Of a stretch of 64,000 bases of DNA, positions 1-8,110 are shown piece by piece (position 1 is the first letter of the stretch; each line of letters begins with the position of its first letter). Source of the stretch: JAVBNA01 sp031551875. GTDB lineage: Bacteria > Bacillota > Clostridia > Oscillospirales > Acutalibacteraceae. The translations under genes and the position numbers were made by a program. The notes beneath the pieces were generated by a model, which was not told where the DNA came from, made no database searches, and worked only from the letters and a program-made list of their open reading frames with translations. Location: assembly GCA_031551875.1 (NCBI GenBank), contig JAVBNA010000030.1:1-64000 (forward strand). Reading direction: 5' to 3'.

Positions 1-459
1 TTTCAAAAGTCGTTGTTTTGTTTTTATAAATTTTTCTTGATTTGATACGCCAACACACGAGCAAGGAAAAACCACAGAATAATCTAAGTTTCTTGCTGCC
101 AATGCTGACATTCCAACGCAATAGTTTCCATCTACTCCAATAGTTTCAATCTCTGTAACATTATTTTCTTTGAGAAAGATGACCAAAGAATAATTTGAAA
201 AACAACTGGCGGCACTTTTATCAAATATCAAGTTTGAAGCAATAATAAGTTCTTTAATCAAGTCAGATACAGACACACCACCCCTTGTAAATATTCTTTT
301 GTTTCTAACGTATATAACAATGTTTTTGTCCTTTTGGTACTCAAAAATACGTGCATTTACTTTTGAGATTAGCGCTTTCGTATCATAAGAATACCTTTTT
401 TTATTTCTGTTTTCCCCTATATAATCTTCCTGCATATCTATAACTAATAATGCCTTCAT
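1..459 (-). CDS. Isochorismatase-family cysteine hydrolase, 3' end missing
   Basis: The frame is open for 153 codons and runs off the left edge, so the C-terminus is missing. The translation begins MKALLVIDMQEDY and contains FDKSAASCF and GVDGNYCVGMSALAARN. These place the family's Asp-Lys-Cys triad at Asp8, Lys81 and Cys114. Members hydrolyse nicotinamide, isochorismate or related amides; the substrate cannot be told from this fragment. The start at 459 follows GGAGGTAAGAAATGTA; the ATG four bases upstream meets a stop at once. Codon use is much more AT-rich than feoB and the genes beyond it, suggesting transferred DNA. The family call is solid, the function is open. Confidence 0.85.
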   Translation of the reverse strand, partial: MKALLVIDMQEDYIGENRNKKRYSYDTKALISKVNARIFEYQKDKNIVIYVRNKRIFTRGGVSVSDLIKELIIASNLIFDKSAASCFSNYSLVIFLKENNVTEIETIGVDGNYCVGMSALAARNLDYSVVFPCSCVGVSNQEKFIKTKQRLLK

Positions 460-530
460 TACATTTCTTACCTCCACATAAAATATGAATTTTGTTCATA
501 ACGACATAATAACATATTATAAATAAAAAC

Positions 531-568
531 ACCAGCCGAAAAGACAAATCAGTCTCTTTTCGGCTGGT
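531..568 (-). terminator. Hairpin terminator downstream of feoB
   Basis: A perfect 14-bp stem (ACCAGCCGAAAAGA with its complement) is followed on the minus strand by a T-rich stretch, so it fits the end of transcripts coming from spmA-spmB-feoB. The 146 bases between it and the feoB stop hold no convincing gene, only two more inverted repeats (589-602 and 609-645). Confidence 0.7.
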
Positions 569-714
569 GAAGTTGTTTATAAGGGTTTCAGGGATTTCCC
601 TGATTTGTGGTTGTTCCCCGTGCGTCACAGATTGGGGACACAACCGCGATGCTTGCGAAACTATTGCATTAGAAATACTTCCTTATGGAAAGCCCCGCTT
701 AAGGGTAGCCTTTG

Positions 715-2718
715 TTATAACCCCATCCACCGTCCCAGCTGATAGACCGCGCAGGAGGCCAGCCACGCGAGCAGGCACTGATACAGCACCATGAACACGG
801 TCCAGGACGCGCTTCTGAACTCCTTCCAGGCGGTCGTCACCGCCGAGACGCAGGGCGTGTACAGCAGAATAAAAACCAGATAGCTGTATGCGGCGAGCGG
901 GGTGAACGCGCCCGCGAGCCCCGCGTGAAAATCCCCGCCGTGATAGAGGATTTGCAGTGACGTGACCACCGTTTCCTTGGCGGCAAATCCGGCCAGCAGG
1001 GCGACCGCCGCCTGCCAGGAGTCAAAGCCAAGCGGCGCAAAAATCGGCGCGATCCACTGTCCTATCCGGACGAGGAGGCTTAGTTCCATGTCCGCGGCTG
1101 GGTCGATTTTTTGAAAAGCGGGCGTAAAGTTTTGCAGGAACCAGATCACAACACTGCACAGTAGCATGACCGTGGTCACCTTAATGATAAAGTCACGCAC
1201 CCGGTTCCACACCTGCCGGGCGATCCCCGCCGCATTAGGCCTCCGGTAGGGCGGAAGCTCCATCACATAGGCCGAGGATTGTCCCGGCAGAATCGTTTTT
1301 CTGAAGAGCAGCGCCGACAGCACCCCCAGCAAAACCCCCATCAGGTAGAGCGACAGGATCACCGGCAGCGCGTGATTTCTGAAAAACACCAGCACGAACA
1401 GGGCATATACGGGCATTTTTGCGCTGCACGAGAAGAAGGGTGTCAGCAGGATGGTCAGCTTTTTTTCCGCCTCGCTCTCCAGTGTGCGCGTGGCCAAAAT
1501 CGCCGGCGTCGAACAGCCGAAGCCCATCATGAGCGGCGCGAACGCCTTGCCCGACAGGCCGATTTTCCGCAGAAGCTGATCCATGATAAATGTCGCGCGC
1601 GCCATGTATCCGCTGTCCTCCAGCACCGAAAGAAAGAAGAACAGCAGGGCAATCTGCGGCAAAAAAGACAGCACGCCGCCCACGCCCGAAAGAATCCCCC
1701 CGGTGACCAGGCTGTGCAGCCAGTCCGCAGTGCCGAGTGCTTCCAAAAGTGTGTCCATGAGCCGTAATGTCGGCTGTACGGCGGCGGTTTGAAAAAAGTC
1801 GGTCAGGGCGTTCCCCGGCGGCCCAAACGTAAAAAATAAGATCAGCAGCATGAGAGCGGCGTAAATCGGCAGGGCGAGCACACGGTGGGTGACCACCCGG
1901 TCAATGGCTTTTGTGATTCGCTCCGTGCGGTCGTCCGCAGCGAAATAGACATGTCTACGCACAATCCCGCCGATCCAGGCATACCGTCCGTCGGCGATCA
2001 TCACCGCCCGATAGTCGTCCGATTCGGCACTGTCCGGTTTTTCATGCTTCTGGGCGAAAAGCGCTTCCATGGCGCTGTCCCCCTCAAAGAGCTTGACCGC
2101 CGCGAACCGAACCGGTACGTTTGCCTTTTTGCAGGATGCGGAGATCCGTATTTCAATTGCGCTCAGTCTCTTTTCTATGTTGTCAGGGTATCGGTGCACA
2201 GGCGGCAGGGTTGTCGTCTTTTTCTCTCGGAAAAAATCGGAGATTTCCCGAAGGAGCGCGTCCATCCCTTCCCCCTTCCCCGCCGATATGCACACCACCG
2301 GCACAGAAATATCTTCCCGCAGCCCTGCCGCATCCAGAATCCTCCCCCGCCCCCGCATCTCATCCATCATATTAAGCGCAAGAATCATGGGCCGCCCCAG
2401 CTCCATCAGCTGTGTGGTCAGGTAGAGGCTGCGCTCCAAGTTGGTTGCATCCAGGATGTTGACGATCAGGTCAGGGGACTGTTCCAGCAGGGCGGTACGT
2501 GTGATCAGCTCTTCCGGCGAAAAGGGCGACAGCGAATAGATGCCCGGCAGATCGATCACATTGCAAATAAAGCTCTCTCCGCGCAGCGTCCCTTCCTTGC
2601 GCTCCACCGTAACGCCCGGCCAGTTCCCGACATACTGACTGCTGTGGGTCAGGGCATTGAACAGTGTGGTCTTGCCTGCGTTGGGGTTACCGACCAGCGC
2701 CAGCGTCGGTATCTTCAT
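715..2718 (-). CDS. feoB: Ferrous iron transporter FeoB
   Basis: A 667-residue inner-membrane Fe(II) transporter with an N-terminal G-protein domain. The P-loop GNPNAGKT is at residues 10-17, followed by a G3-type DLPG and a G4-type NMMD. The C-terminal half has many membrane segments and the conserved Gate-region signatures CSTPAILATRT and PFFSCSAKMPVYAL. Length is normal for Firmicute FeoB without a fused FeoA; no feoA is in the window. It starts 3 bases after spmB and is probably co-transcribed with the two spore maturation genes, which is unexpected for an iron transporter. Confidence 0.96.
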   Translation of the reverse strand: MKIPTLALVGNPNAGKTTLFNALTHSSQYVGNWPGVTVERKEGTLRGESFICNVIDLPGIYSLSPFSPEELITRTALLEQSPDLIVNILDATNLERSLYLTTQLMELGRPMILALNMMDEMRGRGRILDAAGLREDISVPVVCISAGKGEGMDALLREISDFFREKKTTTLPPVHRYPDNIEKRLSAIEIRISASCKKANVPVRFAAVKLFEGDSAMEALFAQKHEKPDSAESDDYRAVMIADGRYAWIGGIVRRHVYFAADDRTERITKAIDRVVTHRVLALPIYAALMLLILFFTFGPPGNALTDFFQTAAVQPTLRLMDTLLEALGTADWLHSLVTGGILSGVGGVLSFLPQIALLFFFLSVLEDSGYMARATFIMDQLLRKIGLSGKAFAPLMMGFGCSTPAILATRTLESEAEKKLTILLTPFFSCSAKMPVYALFVLVFFRNHALPVILSLYLMGVLLGVLSALLFRKTILPGQSSAYVMELPPYRRPNAAGIARQVWNRVRDFIIKVTTVMLLCSVVIWFLQNFTPAFQKIDPAADMELSLLVRIGQWIAPIFAPLGFDSWQAAVALLAGFAAKETVVTSLQILYHGGDFHAGLAGAFTPLAAYSYLVFILLYTPCVSAVTTAWKEFRSASWTVFMVLYQCLLAWLASCAVYQLGRWMGL

Positions 2719-2721
2719 CGG

Positions 2722-3252
2722 CTACAACCCCTTTTGAAAGAGCAGCGTTACGGCTGCGGCTGACACAAAAAAGGCGGTCAGATCCGCACTGAGAGCCGCC
2801 GGAATCGTGTGCCGAACCTTTTTGATGCCAGCAGCGCCGAAATAAACTGCGATCGTGTAAAAGGTGGTTTCACTGGAGCCCATCATCACCGACGCCATGC
2901 GGTTGATCTGGCTGTCCACCGGGAAGGACTCTAGAATTCCGCGGTAGACCGCAGTCGCGCCGCTGCCCGAAATGGGGCGGATCAGGCCGAGCGGCACTAC
3001 CTCGGCCGGAATCCCCAGCGTACTTGTGAGCGGCGCCAGAAAACCCGTAAGCATATCGAGTGCGCCCGAGGCCTTGAGCATTTCCACCGCTGTGACCAGC
3101 GCCACCAGCGCGGGAAGAATCGAAATGGTGCTTTTTATACCTTCCGCCGCACCCTTTAGAAATGCGTCGAAAACCGACACTTTTTTTATAAGAGCATATG
3201 CTATAATCAGGACTATTACGACGGGAATCGCGTAACTGCCAATTTTATCCAT
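2722..3252 (-). CDS. spmB: Spore maturation protein B
   Basis: This 176-residue integral membrane protein matches SpmB in sequence (LIRPISGSGATAVYRG, MMGSSETTFYTIAVYFG) and in position after spmA. SpmA and SpmB act in the forespore and promote core dehydration in Bacillus and Clostridium. The start chosen is the ATG of MDKIGSYA at 3252, which overlaps the end of spmA by 8 bases; the longer upstream reading frame is unlike the family. The gene is followed after 3 bases by feoB. Confidence 0.93.
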   Translation of the reverse strand: MDKIGSYAIPVVIVLIIAYALIKKVSVFDAFLKGAAEGIKSTISILPALVALVTAVEMLKASGALDMLTGFLAPLTSTLGIPAEVVPLGLIRPISGSGATAVYRGILESFPVDSQINRMASVMMGSSETTFYTIAVYFGAAGIKKVRHTIPAALSADLTAFFVSAAAVTLLFQKGL

Positions 3253-3829
3253 GAATGCCCCGCCTTTCCAAAATCTTTGCCATGATAATTCCCGCCATGA
3301 GCGCGATGACCGATGAAATCCAGGTGGCGGGCAAGATGTCCAGCGGTGTTGCACAGCCCGCCTGTGCGCGCAGCAATGCGATGGTTGCAGGGATCAGCTG
3401 GATGGAGGCGGTGTTGATCACCACAAACATCACCATGCGGTTGTCCGCCGTATCGGTGACGCCTCCCTCTTTTTTGAGCGCCTGCATGGCCTTGATGCCC
3501 AGTGGCGTGGCCGCGTTTCCCATACCGAGGAGATTGGCCGAAATATTCATGGAGATAGCGCCCGCCGCTTCCCCGCCCTTTTGAATCCCCGGAAACAAAA
3601 ATGTGAGAATCGGAGACAGCGCCCGCGCAATTAGACGCGTCACACCGCCCTCCTCAGCAATTTTCATGATTCCCCCCCAGAGGCACATCCCCCCCAGAAG
3701 ATTCAGGGCAAGCTCCACACCGCTGCCCGCGCCGGTCAGAATCGCGCCCGACAGCGCATCCATGCGTCCGGTACAGAGAGCACAGAGAATACTGACGATC
3801 AAAAGCCCCGACCATATGTAATTCATCAT
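3245..3829 (-). CDS. spmA: Spore maturation protein A
   Basis: About 194 residues, integral membrane, with SpmA signatures: LNLLGGMCLWGGIMKIAEEGG, then NISANLLGMGNAATPLGIKAM. It partners with SpmB in spore core dehydration. Two adjacent ATG codons (3829 and 3826) are the likely starts; the GTG further up at 3844 lies directly against the AAAGG ribosome site and is too close to use. It is first in the spmA-spmB-feoB unit and diverges from an AbrB-like gene. A perfect Spo0A box lies about 100 bases upstream. Confidence 0.93.
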   Translation of the reverse strand: MMNYIWSGLLIVSILCALCTGRMDALSGAILTGAGSGVELALNLLGGMCLWGGIMKIAEEGGVTRLIARALSPILTFLFPGIQKGGEAAGAISMNISANLLGMGNAATPLGIKAMQALKKEGGVTDTADNRMVMFVVINTASIQLIPATIALLRAQAGCATPLDILPATWISSVIALMAGIIMAKILERRGIHG

Positions 3830-3929
3830 GACGGCAACGCACACCTTTCGTCGATTTGACCCGCCAAAAACAGGTTCTTATTCTTCCTTACACTATATTC
3901 CTCCCTTTTTCTATACAGAACTGATACTA

Positions 3930-3940
3930 TTTGTCGAAAA
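3930..3940. promoter_or_regulatory. Perfect Spo0A box (TTTGTCGAAAA)
   Basis: The 11-mer matches the known 0A-box consensus exactly. It lies between divergent spmA and the AbrB-like gene, about 40 bases upstream of the latter's -35. Sequence match is direct; that Spo0A binds here is inferred. Confidence 0.65.
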
Positions 3941-3980
3941 AATTCTACTTGTAACTTAGATTACAATCTTTTAACAATTA

Positions 3981-4009
3981 TTGACAATTTAGGTATTATT
4001 TGGTATACT
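3981..4009 (+). promoter_or_regulatory. Sigma-A-type promoter of the AbrB-like gene
   Basis: TTGACA, a 17-base spacer and TATACT, 72 bases before the start codon. This is near-consensus for the vegetative sigma factor. Confidence 0.8.
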
Positions 4010-4080
4010 TGGAACAATCGCTGATAACGTAGGAATTCAACACCCAAAACACACAAAACGACGTAAAAGGAGAGACTGCA

Positions 4081-4329
4081 ATGAAATCAACAGGAATCGT
4101 ACGCAAAATCGACCGACTGGGGCGCATTGTTCTGCCCATGGAACTTCGTCACACGCTGGACATCCAGGAAAATGACCCTCTGGAAATCTATGTGGACGAA
4201 TCGACCATCATCCTCAAAAAGTATACCCCTGCGTGTGTATTCTGCAATCATGTAGAAGATGTGGTAACCTACAACGGAAAAAACATCTGCAAATCCTGCA
4301 TTGATCAGCTCAGCCATACCCTGGACTAA
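4081..4329 (+). CDS. AbrB/SpoVT-family transition-state regulator
   Basis: An 82-residue protein whose N-terminal ~50 residues are an AbrB swapped-hairpin DNA-binding domain (MKSTGIVRKIDRLGRIVLP, then LDIQENDPLEIYVDE). Its C-terminal part carries two CxxC pairs (CVFCNH and ICKSC), as in clostridial AbrB homologues. It probably regulates transition-state or sporulation genes. The start follows AAAGGAGAGACTGCA. It has its own promoter, a Spo0A box further upstream, and a terminator just downstream. Confidence 0.92.
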   Translation: MKSTGIVRKIDRLGRIVLPMELRHTLDIQENDPLEIYVDESTIILKKYTPACVFCNHVEDVVTYNGKNICKSCIDQLSHTLD

Positions 4330-4346
4330 CTGTTACAAGAACAAAA

Positions 4347-4374
4347 ATCCCGGCTCTTCGAGCCGGGATTTTTT
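4347..4374 (+). terminator. Terminator of the AbrB-like gene
   Basis: Stem ATCCCGGCTC/GAGCCGGGAT with a 3-base loop followed by T6. The reverse strand is A/T-rich too, so it may also serve the minus-strand carboxyltransferase that ends at 4392. Confidence 0.9.
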
Positions 4375-4391
4375 ATATGATTTTATACCGT

Positions 4392-5792
4392 TTAAACCGG
4401 ATGGATCTGTTTTTCCACGTCCAGATGGACACCGTCCAGACCGTATTTTTTGTTCCGGCGGGCTTCAAAGAATTTCTTTGCGACCTGCGGGAACTGGGCA
4501 TAGGTCAGCACGTCCTCATCCTGCTCGATAAATTCGGCAATCTCCGCCCGCAGTGTATCCAGCTCGGGCTGTAGCAGGTCGGCGGGACGGCAGGTAATGG
4601 CCTCCTCGTCGCCGATGATCTTTTTACGGAATTCCGCGTCAATGGGCATGGGTGTCTGCCCGTAACGCCCGGCGACCACGCCTTTGAATTCGTTGGTGCA
4701 CATCTTATACCGCTCTCCCGTGATGATGTTGAACACCGCCTGAGTGCCGACGATCTGGGATGAAGGCGTGACAAGCGGCGGAAATCCTGAATCGGCGCGC
4801 ACTCGGGGCACTTCATTCAGCACTTCTTCAAGCTTGTCCGATTTGCCCGCCTCCTTGAGTTGGGAGACCAGGTTGGACAGCATACCGCCCGGCACCTGGT
4901 AGAGCAGGGCGTTGGCGTCCACACCGAGCATTTTGGGATCGAGCAGGCCGCTTTCCAGATACTTTACGCGCAGGGTATCCACATAGGCGCGCACCTCATT
5001 GAGGGCGGCCAGGCTTAGTCCGGTGTCGTATTCGGTTCCCTCAAGCGCCGCAACCATGGACTCGGTCGCCGGATGGGAGGTGCCCAGAGCGAGGGGCGAC
5101 ATCGCCGTATCGATGACATCCGCGCCCGCCTCAATCGCTTTCATGGCGCACATGGAGGCCAGGCCGGAGGTGTAGTGGGTGTGCAGCTGAACCGGCATCT
5201 TCACGTTGTCCTTGAGCGCCTTGACCAGCTCATACGTCTTATAGGGTGTCAGCAGCGCCGCCATGTCCTTGATGCAGATAGAATCCGCACCCAGGGCTTC
5301 GAGCTGCTTGGCATATCTGATATAGTAATCCATGTCAAACACAGGGCCGGTGGTATAGGAAACCGCGCCCTGCACATGACAGTTCTCTTTTTTTGCCGCC
5401 TTGATGGAGGTCTCGAGGTTGCGAATGTCATTGAGTGCGTCAAAGATACGGATTACGTCAATGCCGTTTGCCACCGACTTCTGGACAAAGTATTCCACCA
5501 CGTCGTCGGCATAATGGCGGTATCCGAGCATGTTCTGTCCGCGGAAAAGCATTTGCAGTTTGGTATTTTTGCACTTATCGCGGATGATGCGCAGACGATC
5601 CCACGGATCCTCTCCCAAAAAGCGCAGGCAGGCGTCAAATGTCGCACCGCCCCAGCATTCGAGGGAATGGTAGCCGATTTTGTCGAGGTTTTCCAGCATG
5701 GGAAGCATTTCCTCGGTCGTCATGCGGGTGGCGATCAGCGACTGATGCGCGTCACGCAGAACGGTTTCGGTGATTAATATCTTTTTGGCCAT
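4392..5792 (-). CDS. Pyruvate/oxaloacetate carboxyltransferase (transcarboxylase 5S-like, OadA-like)
   Basis: A 466-residue protein of the DRE-TIM metallolyase carboxyltransferase family. Motifs are TETVLRDAHQSLIATRM at the start, ECWGGATFDACLRFL, the metal-ligand VQLHTHYTSG and the biotin-domain Lys region CIKDMAAL. It lacks a fused biotin domain, which is a separate gene directly upstream. With the carrier and the acyl-CoA carboxyltransferase next door it has the make-up of the 5S subunit of methylmalonyl-CoA:pyruvate transcarboxylase; the alternative is the alpha subunit of a Na+-pumping oxaloacetate decarboxylase whose membrane subunits are elsewhere. The ATG at 5792 is chosen because it sits 9 bases after GGGAGG; a GTG 6 bases upstream is too close. 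Confidence 0.9.
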   Translation of the reverse strand: MAKKILITETVLRDAHQSLIATRMTTEEMLPMLENLDKIGYHSLECWGGATFDACLRFLGEDPWDRLRIIRDKCKNTKLQMLFRGQNMLGYRHYADDVVEYFVQKSVANGIDVIRIFDALNDIRNLETSIKAAKKENCHVQGAVSYTTGPVFDMDYYIRYAKQLEALGADSICIKDMAALLTPYKTYELVKALKDNVKMPVQLHTHYTSGLASMCAMKAIEAGADVIDTAMSPLALGTSHPATESMVAALEGTEYDTGLSLAALNEVRAYVDTLRVKYLESGLLDPKMLGVDANALLYQVPGGMLSNLVSQLKEAGKSDKLEEVLNEVPRVRADSGFPPLVTPSSQIVGTQAVFNIITGERYKMCTNEFKGVVAGRYGQTPMPIDAEFRKKIIGDEEAITCRPADLLQPELDTLRAEIAEFIEQDEDVLTYAQFPQVAKKFFEARRNKKYGLDGVHLDVEKQIHPV

Positions 5793-5807
5793 CTTCACAT
5801 GCCTCCC

Positions 5808-6200
5808 TTACTGGAGGGAAACGAGCGGCGTACCCGAATCCACATTGTCACCCTTGTTGACATGAACCGCCGCCACAACGCAGTCATCAGGGGCCATAAT
5901 TTCGTTTTCCATCTTCATGGCTTCGAGCACGACCAGCGTGTCGCCTTTTTTCACCGACTGTCCGGCTGTGACATTGACCGAAACGATCGTACCGGGCATG
6001 GGTGCGTTGATCGCGTTGGCGCCGGCAGCTGGAGCAACGGCCTTGGGCGCCGCCGCAGGAGCCGGGGCGGTAACGGGCGCGGCAACAGGCGCAGCCATCG
6101 GGGCGGGAGCAGCTGAAACAGTAGGCGTAGCGTCGCCGCCCAATTCCTCGACCTGGACATCGTAGGCATTTCCATTGACGGTAATTCTAAGGTTCTTCAT
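5808..6200 (-). CDS. Biotin carboxyl carrier protein (1.3S-like)
   Basis: 130 residues: a short N-terminal strand region, an Ala/Pro-rich flexible linker (about residues 25-62) and a C-terminal biotinyl domain with EAMKMEN, where Lys96 is the biotinylation site 34 residues from the end. The size and layout match the 1.3S transcarboxylase subunit and the gamma/delta carriers of Na+ decarboxylases. It sits between two carboxyltransferase genes and presumably shuttles carboxyl groups between them. Confidence 0.94.
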   Translation of the reverse strand: MKNLRITVNGNAYDVQVEELGGDATPTVSAAPAPMAAPVAAPVTAPAPAAAPKAVAPAAGANAINAPMPGTIVSVNVTAGQSVKKGDTLVVLEAMKMENEIMAPDDCVVAAVHVNKGDNVDSGTPLVSLQ

Positions 6201-6224
6201 ATCATTATCCTCCTGACGCTCAAA

Positions 6225-7616
6225 TTATAATTGAATATTGGAATGCTTTTTGGGGAGACGAGAAACCCGCTTGCCCGAAAGCATGTCAAGCGCGCCGATC
6301 AATGCGGCTCTTGTCCGGGCGGGGTCAATGACATCGCTGATAAGCCCTTCGGCCGCCGGAAGCAACGGCGACGCCTCGGTGGCCTTGTATTCCTCCACGA
6401 GCTTTGCCCGGTCGGTCAGGGGATCCTTCATCTCCTTAAGCCTGTCGGCCCACAGCACCGAAACAGCCGCTTCGGGCGCAAGCGCCGAAATCACAGCGGT
6501 CGGCCACGCAAGCGTCAAATCGGCCCCTGTGCCGCGACCGGCCAGCGCAATATAGGCCGCACCCACCGCTTCACCGGTCACCACGGAGATTTTGACCGTG
6601 GTCGCTTCCGCATAGGCGTGGACCAGCATGGAAGCCTGTTTGAGGGAGGCAATGCCCTTCACATGGACAAAGGTGACCGCCGGCAGCGAAAAAGCGTCAC
6701 AGAAACGCACAAAACGGGCAATCTTAGCGGCGGCGTCCGCATCCAGCGTACCGCCATCCAACACAATCAGTCCGGCGGCCATGCCGCCGATTTTACACAG
6801 CGCCGTGATGGCAATCGTGCCGTAACCGCTTTGCAGCTCGATGCAGGAGCCTGCATCGCCCACTGCGGAAAGCAGCAGCGCCCCGGAGGCTTCACCCGCC
6901 GTAATGGCATTGGCCACCTGCTGAAGCTTTGCTGCGGCGGAAGCATCCTCCGCACTCTCGGAAAAGTCAGGCGCAGCAAGGTTGTTGGCGGGCAGCAGCA
7001 TGATCAGCGAACGCGCCGCGGCAAGGGCTGCGCCCTCATCTGCGACGACGATGTGCGCCGTGCCGTCCTTTTCAAGCGCCTCACTTGCGTCTCCGCCTGT
7101 ACCGTCCACCGACAGGGAAAGCTTTGCGTCCCTGGTCATGACAACGACATCGGCGCTCGCGGCCATCAGAGCCGCCGTGCCCTGACAAGCGCCCACAACA
7201 AGAGAAATCTGCGGGACGACGCCCGACAGGTTGTTGGACAACGCAAGAATTTCGCCGAACGAGGCCATCATCTCATTGCCTTCGCTCAGCCGCGCGCCGC
7301 ATGAGTCAAACAGGCCGACAACCGGGGCTCCGGTCTTGACGGCCATCTCGTAAAGCCTTTTGATTTTGGCGGCCTGAGCCACCGACATGGCGCCTCCCCC
7401 GCTCTCGACATTCTGGGAAAACGCATAAGCAGGGCAGCCGTCCACCGAGCCATAGCCCGCCAGAACCTCCACCGCGCCGTCATGTGCGCGCGCCAGGGGA
7501 TCCAATTCAAAGAATGTGCCGCTGTCAAAAAGCCCGGTCAGCCGTTTGTAGGCCTTCGTGCTTTTTGTCTCCGCATGCTTGTCCCCCAATTGTTGGTGTG
7601 TATTTTCTATGCTCAT
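6225..7616 (-). CDS. Acyl-CoA carboxyltransferase (12S-like)
   Basis: 463 residues of the crotonase-fold carboxyl_trans family, with two homologous halves: FSQNVESGGGAMSVAQAAKIKRL and GLFDSCGARLSEG in the first, GEAVGAAYIALAGRGTGAD in the second. Members bind acyl-CoA (propionyl-, methylmalonyl- or glutaconyl-CoA) and exchange a carboxyl group with biotin. It is somewhat shorter than the usual ~510 residues and its acyl-CoA pocket is diverged, so the substrate is uncertain. The start at 7616 follows GGGAGGAAAGGAA. It is first in the operon with the carrier and the 5S-like gene; no biotin carboxylase or decarboxylase beta subunit is adjacent. Confidence 0.88.
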   Translation of the reverse strand: MSIENTHQQLGDKHAETKSTKAYKRLTGLFDSGTFFELDPLARAHDGAVEVLAGYGSVDGCPAYAFSQNVESGGGAMSVAQAAKIKRLYEMAVKTGAPVVGLFDSCGARLSEGNEMMASFGEILALSNNLSGVVPQISLVVGACQGTAALMAASADVVVMTRDAKLSLSVDGTGGDASEALEKDGTAHIVVADEGAALAAARSLIMLLPANNLAAPDFSESAEDASAAAKLQQVANAITAGEASGALLLSAVGDAGSCIELQSGYGTIAITALCKIGGMAAGLIVLDGGTLDADAAAKIARFVRFCDAFSLPAVTFVHVKGIASLKQASMLVHAYAEATTVKISVVTGEAVGAAYIALAGRGTGADLTLAWPTAVISALAPEAAVSVLWADRLKEMKDPLTDRAKLVEEYKATEASPLLPAAEGLISDVIDPARTRAALIGALDMLSGKRVSRLPKKHSNIQL

Positions 7617-7706
7617 TTCCTTTCCTCCCATCACCAGCGTGCTTCGGAGCAAGCCCTAACAGAACCGGTTCGATTTGGTCTTAGAAAAATATGACAAATT
7701 AGTACT

Positions 7707-7735
7707 ATTATAGTATATAATCAAACGATTGACAA
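7707..7735 (-). promoter_or_regulatory. Promoter of the carboxyltransferase operon
   Basis: On the minus strand TTGTCA, 17 bases, TATAAT, about 90 bases upstream of the 12S-like start codon. Confidence 0.75.
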
Positions 7736-7756
7736 GTGGTAATACGAAGATTTATC

Positions 7757-8110
7757 CTAAAAATTGCACATCCCTGTATGCGTGTCCAGCTGCAGGCGTA
7801 AAAGCCCGTCCTCCCTGACAAACCCGATGGACAAAAAAGACTGCGCGTCGAGCCCGTCCTCCGCGGTACACCACGGAAGTTCCCGCTGCGCAGCATAGGA
7901 CATCACCGATTTGATCAGCCCGTCCGCAATAAAGGGCACATACGCTTTCAGCGCGTCGATGTGCACACTGTCTCCGAGAATGGAAAAGCCAATGAGCCCC
8001 AAGCGTTCGTCCCCGTCCCGGGCCTCCAGCACAGCCTGAGGCGCACCGCCGAGTGTCTGAACTGCCCGATCCAGCTCAATGCCTGACGGCATGGGAAAAA
8101 TGGTAATCAT
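7757..8110 (-). CDS. Small hypothetical protein, GNAT-like
   Basis: 117 residues starting MITIFPMPSGIELDRAVQ and overlapping the rluB-like stop by 4 bases, so translationally coupled to it. The ARDGDERLGLIGFSILGDSVHIDAL stretch and the closing FLSIGFVREDG recall a reduced N-acetyltransferase fold, but a clear acetyl-CoA loop is not visible. Function unknown; it is last in the minus-strand run. Confidence 0.6.
   Translation of the reverse strand: MITIFPMPSGIELDRAVQTLGGAPQAVLEARDGDERLGLIGFSILGDSVHIDALKAYVPFIADGLIKSVMSYAAQRELPWCTAEDGLDAQSFLSIGFVREDGLLRLQLDTHTGMCNF

Noticed and set aside
401..643. 80-codon minus-strand ORF over the left intergenic hairpins
   Set aside because: It runs through the 531-568 terminator and overlaps the isochorismatase start in another frame; no family likeness.
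1885..2763. Long plus-strand ORFs opposite feoB
   Set aside because: Antisense shadows; feoB itself has full motif support.
6231..7304. 357-codon plus-strand ORF opposite the 12S-like gene
   Set aside because: Same reason: a shadow of a GC-rich coding frame with Arg/Gly/His-rich, low-complexity translation.
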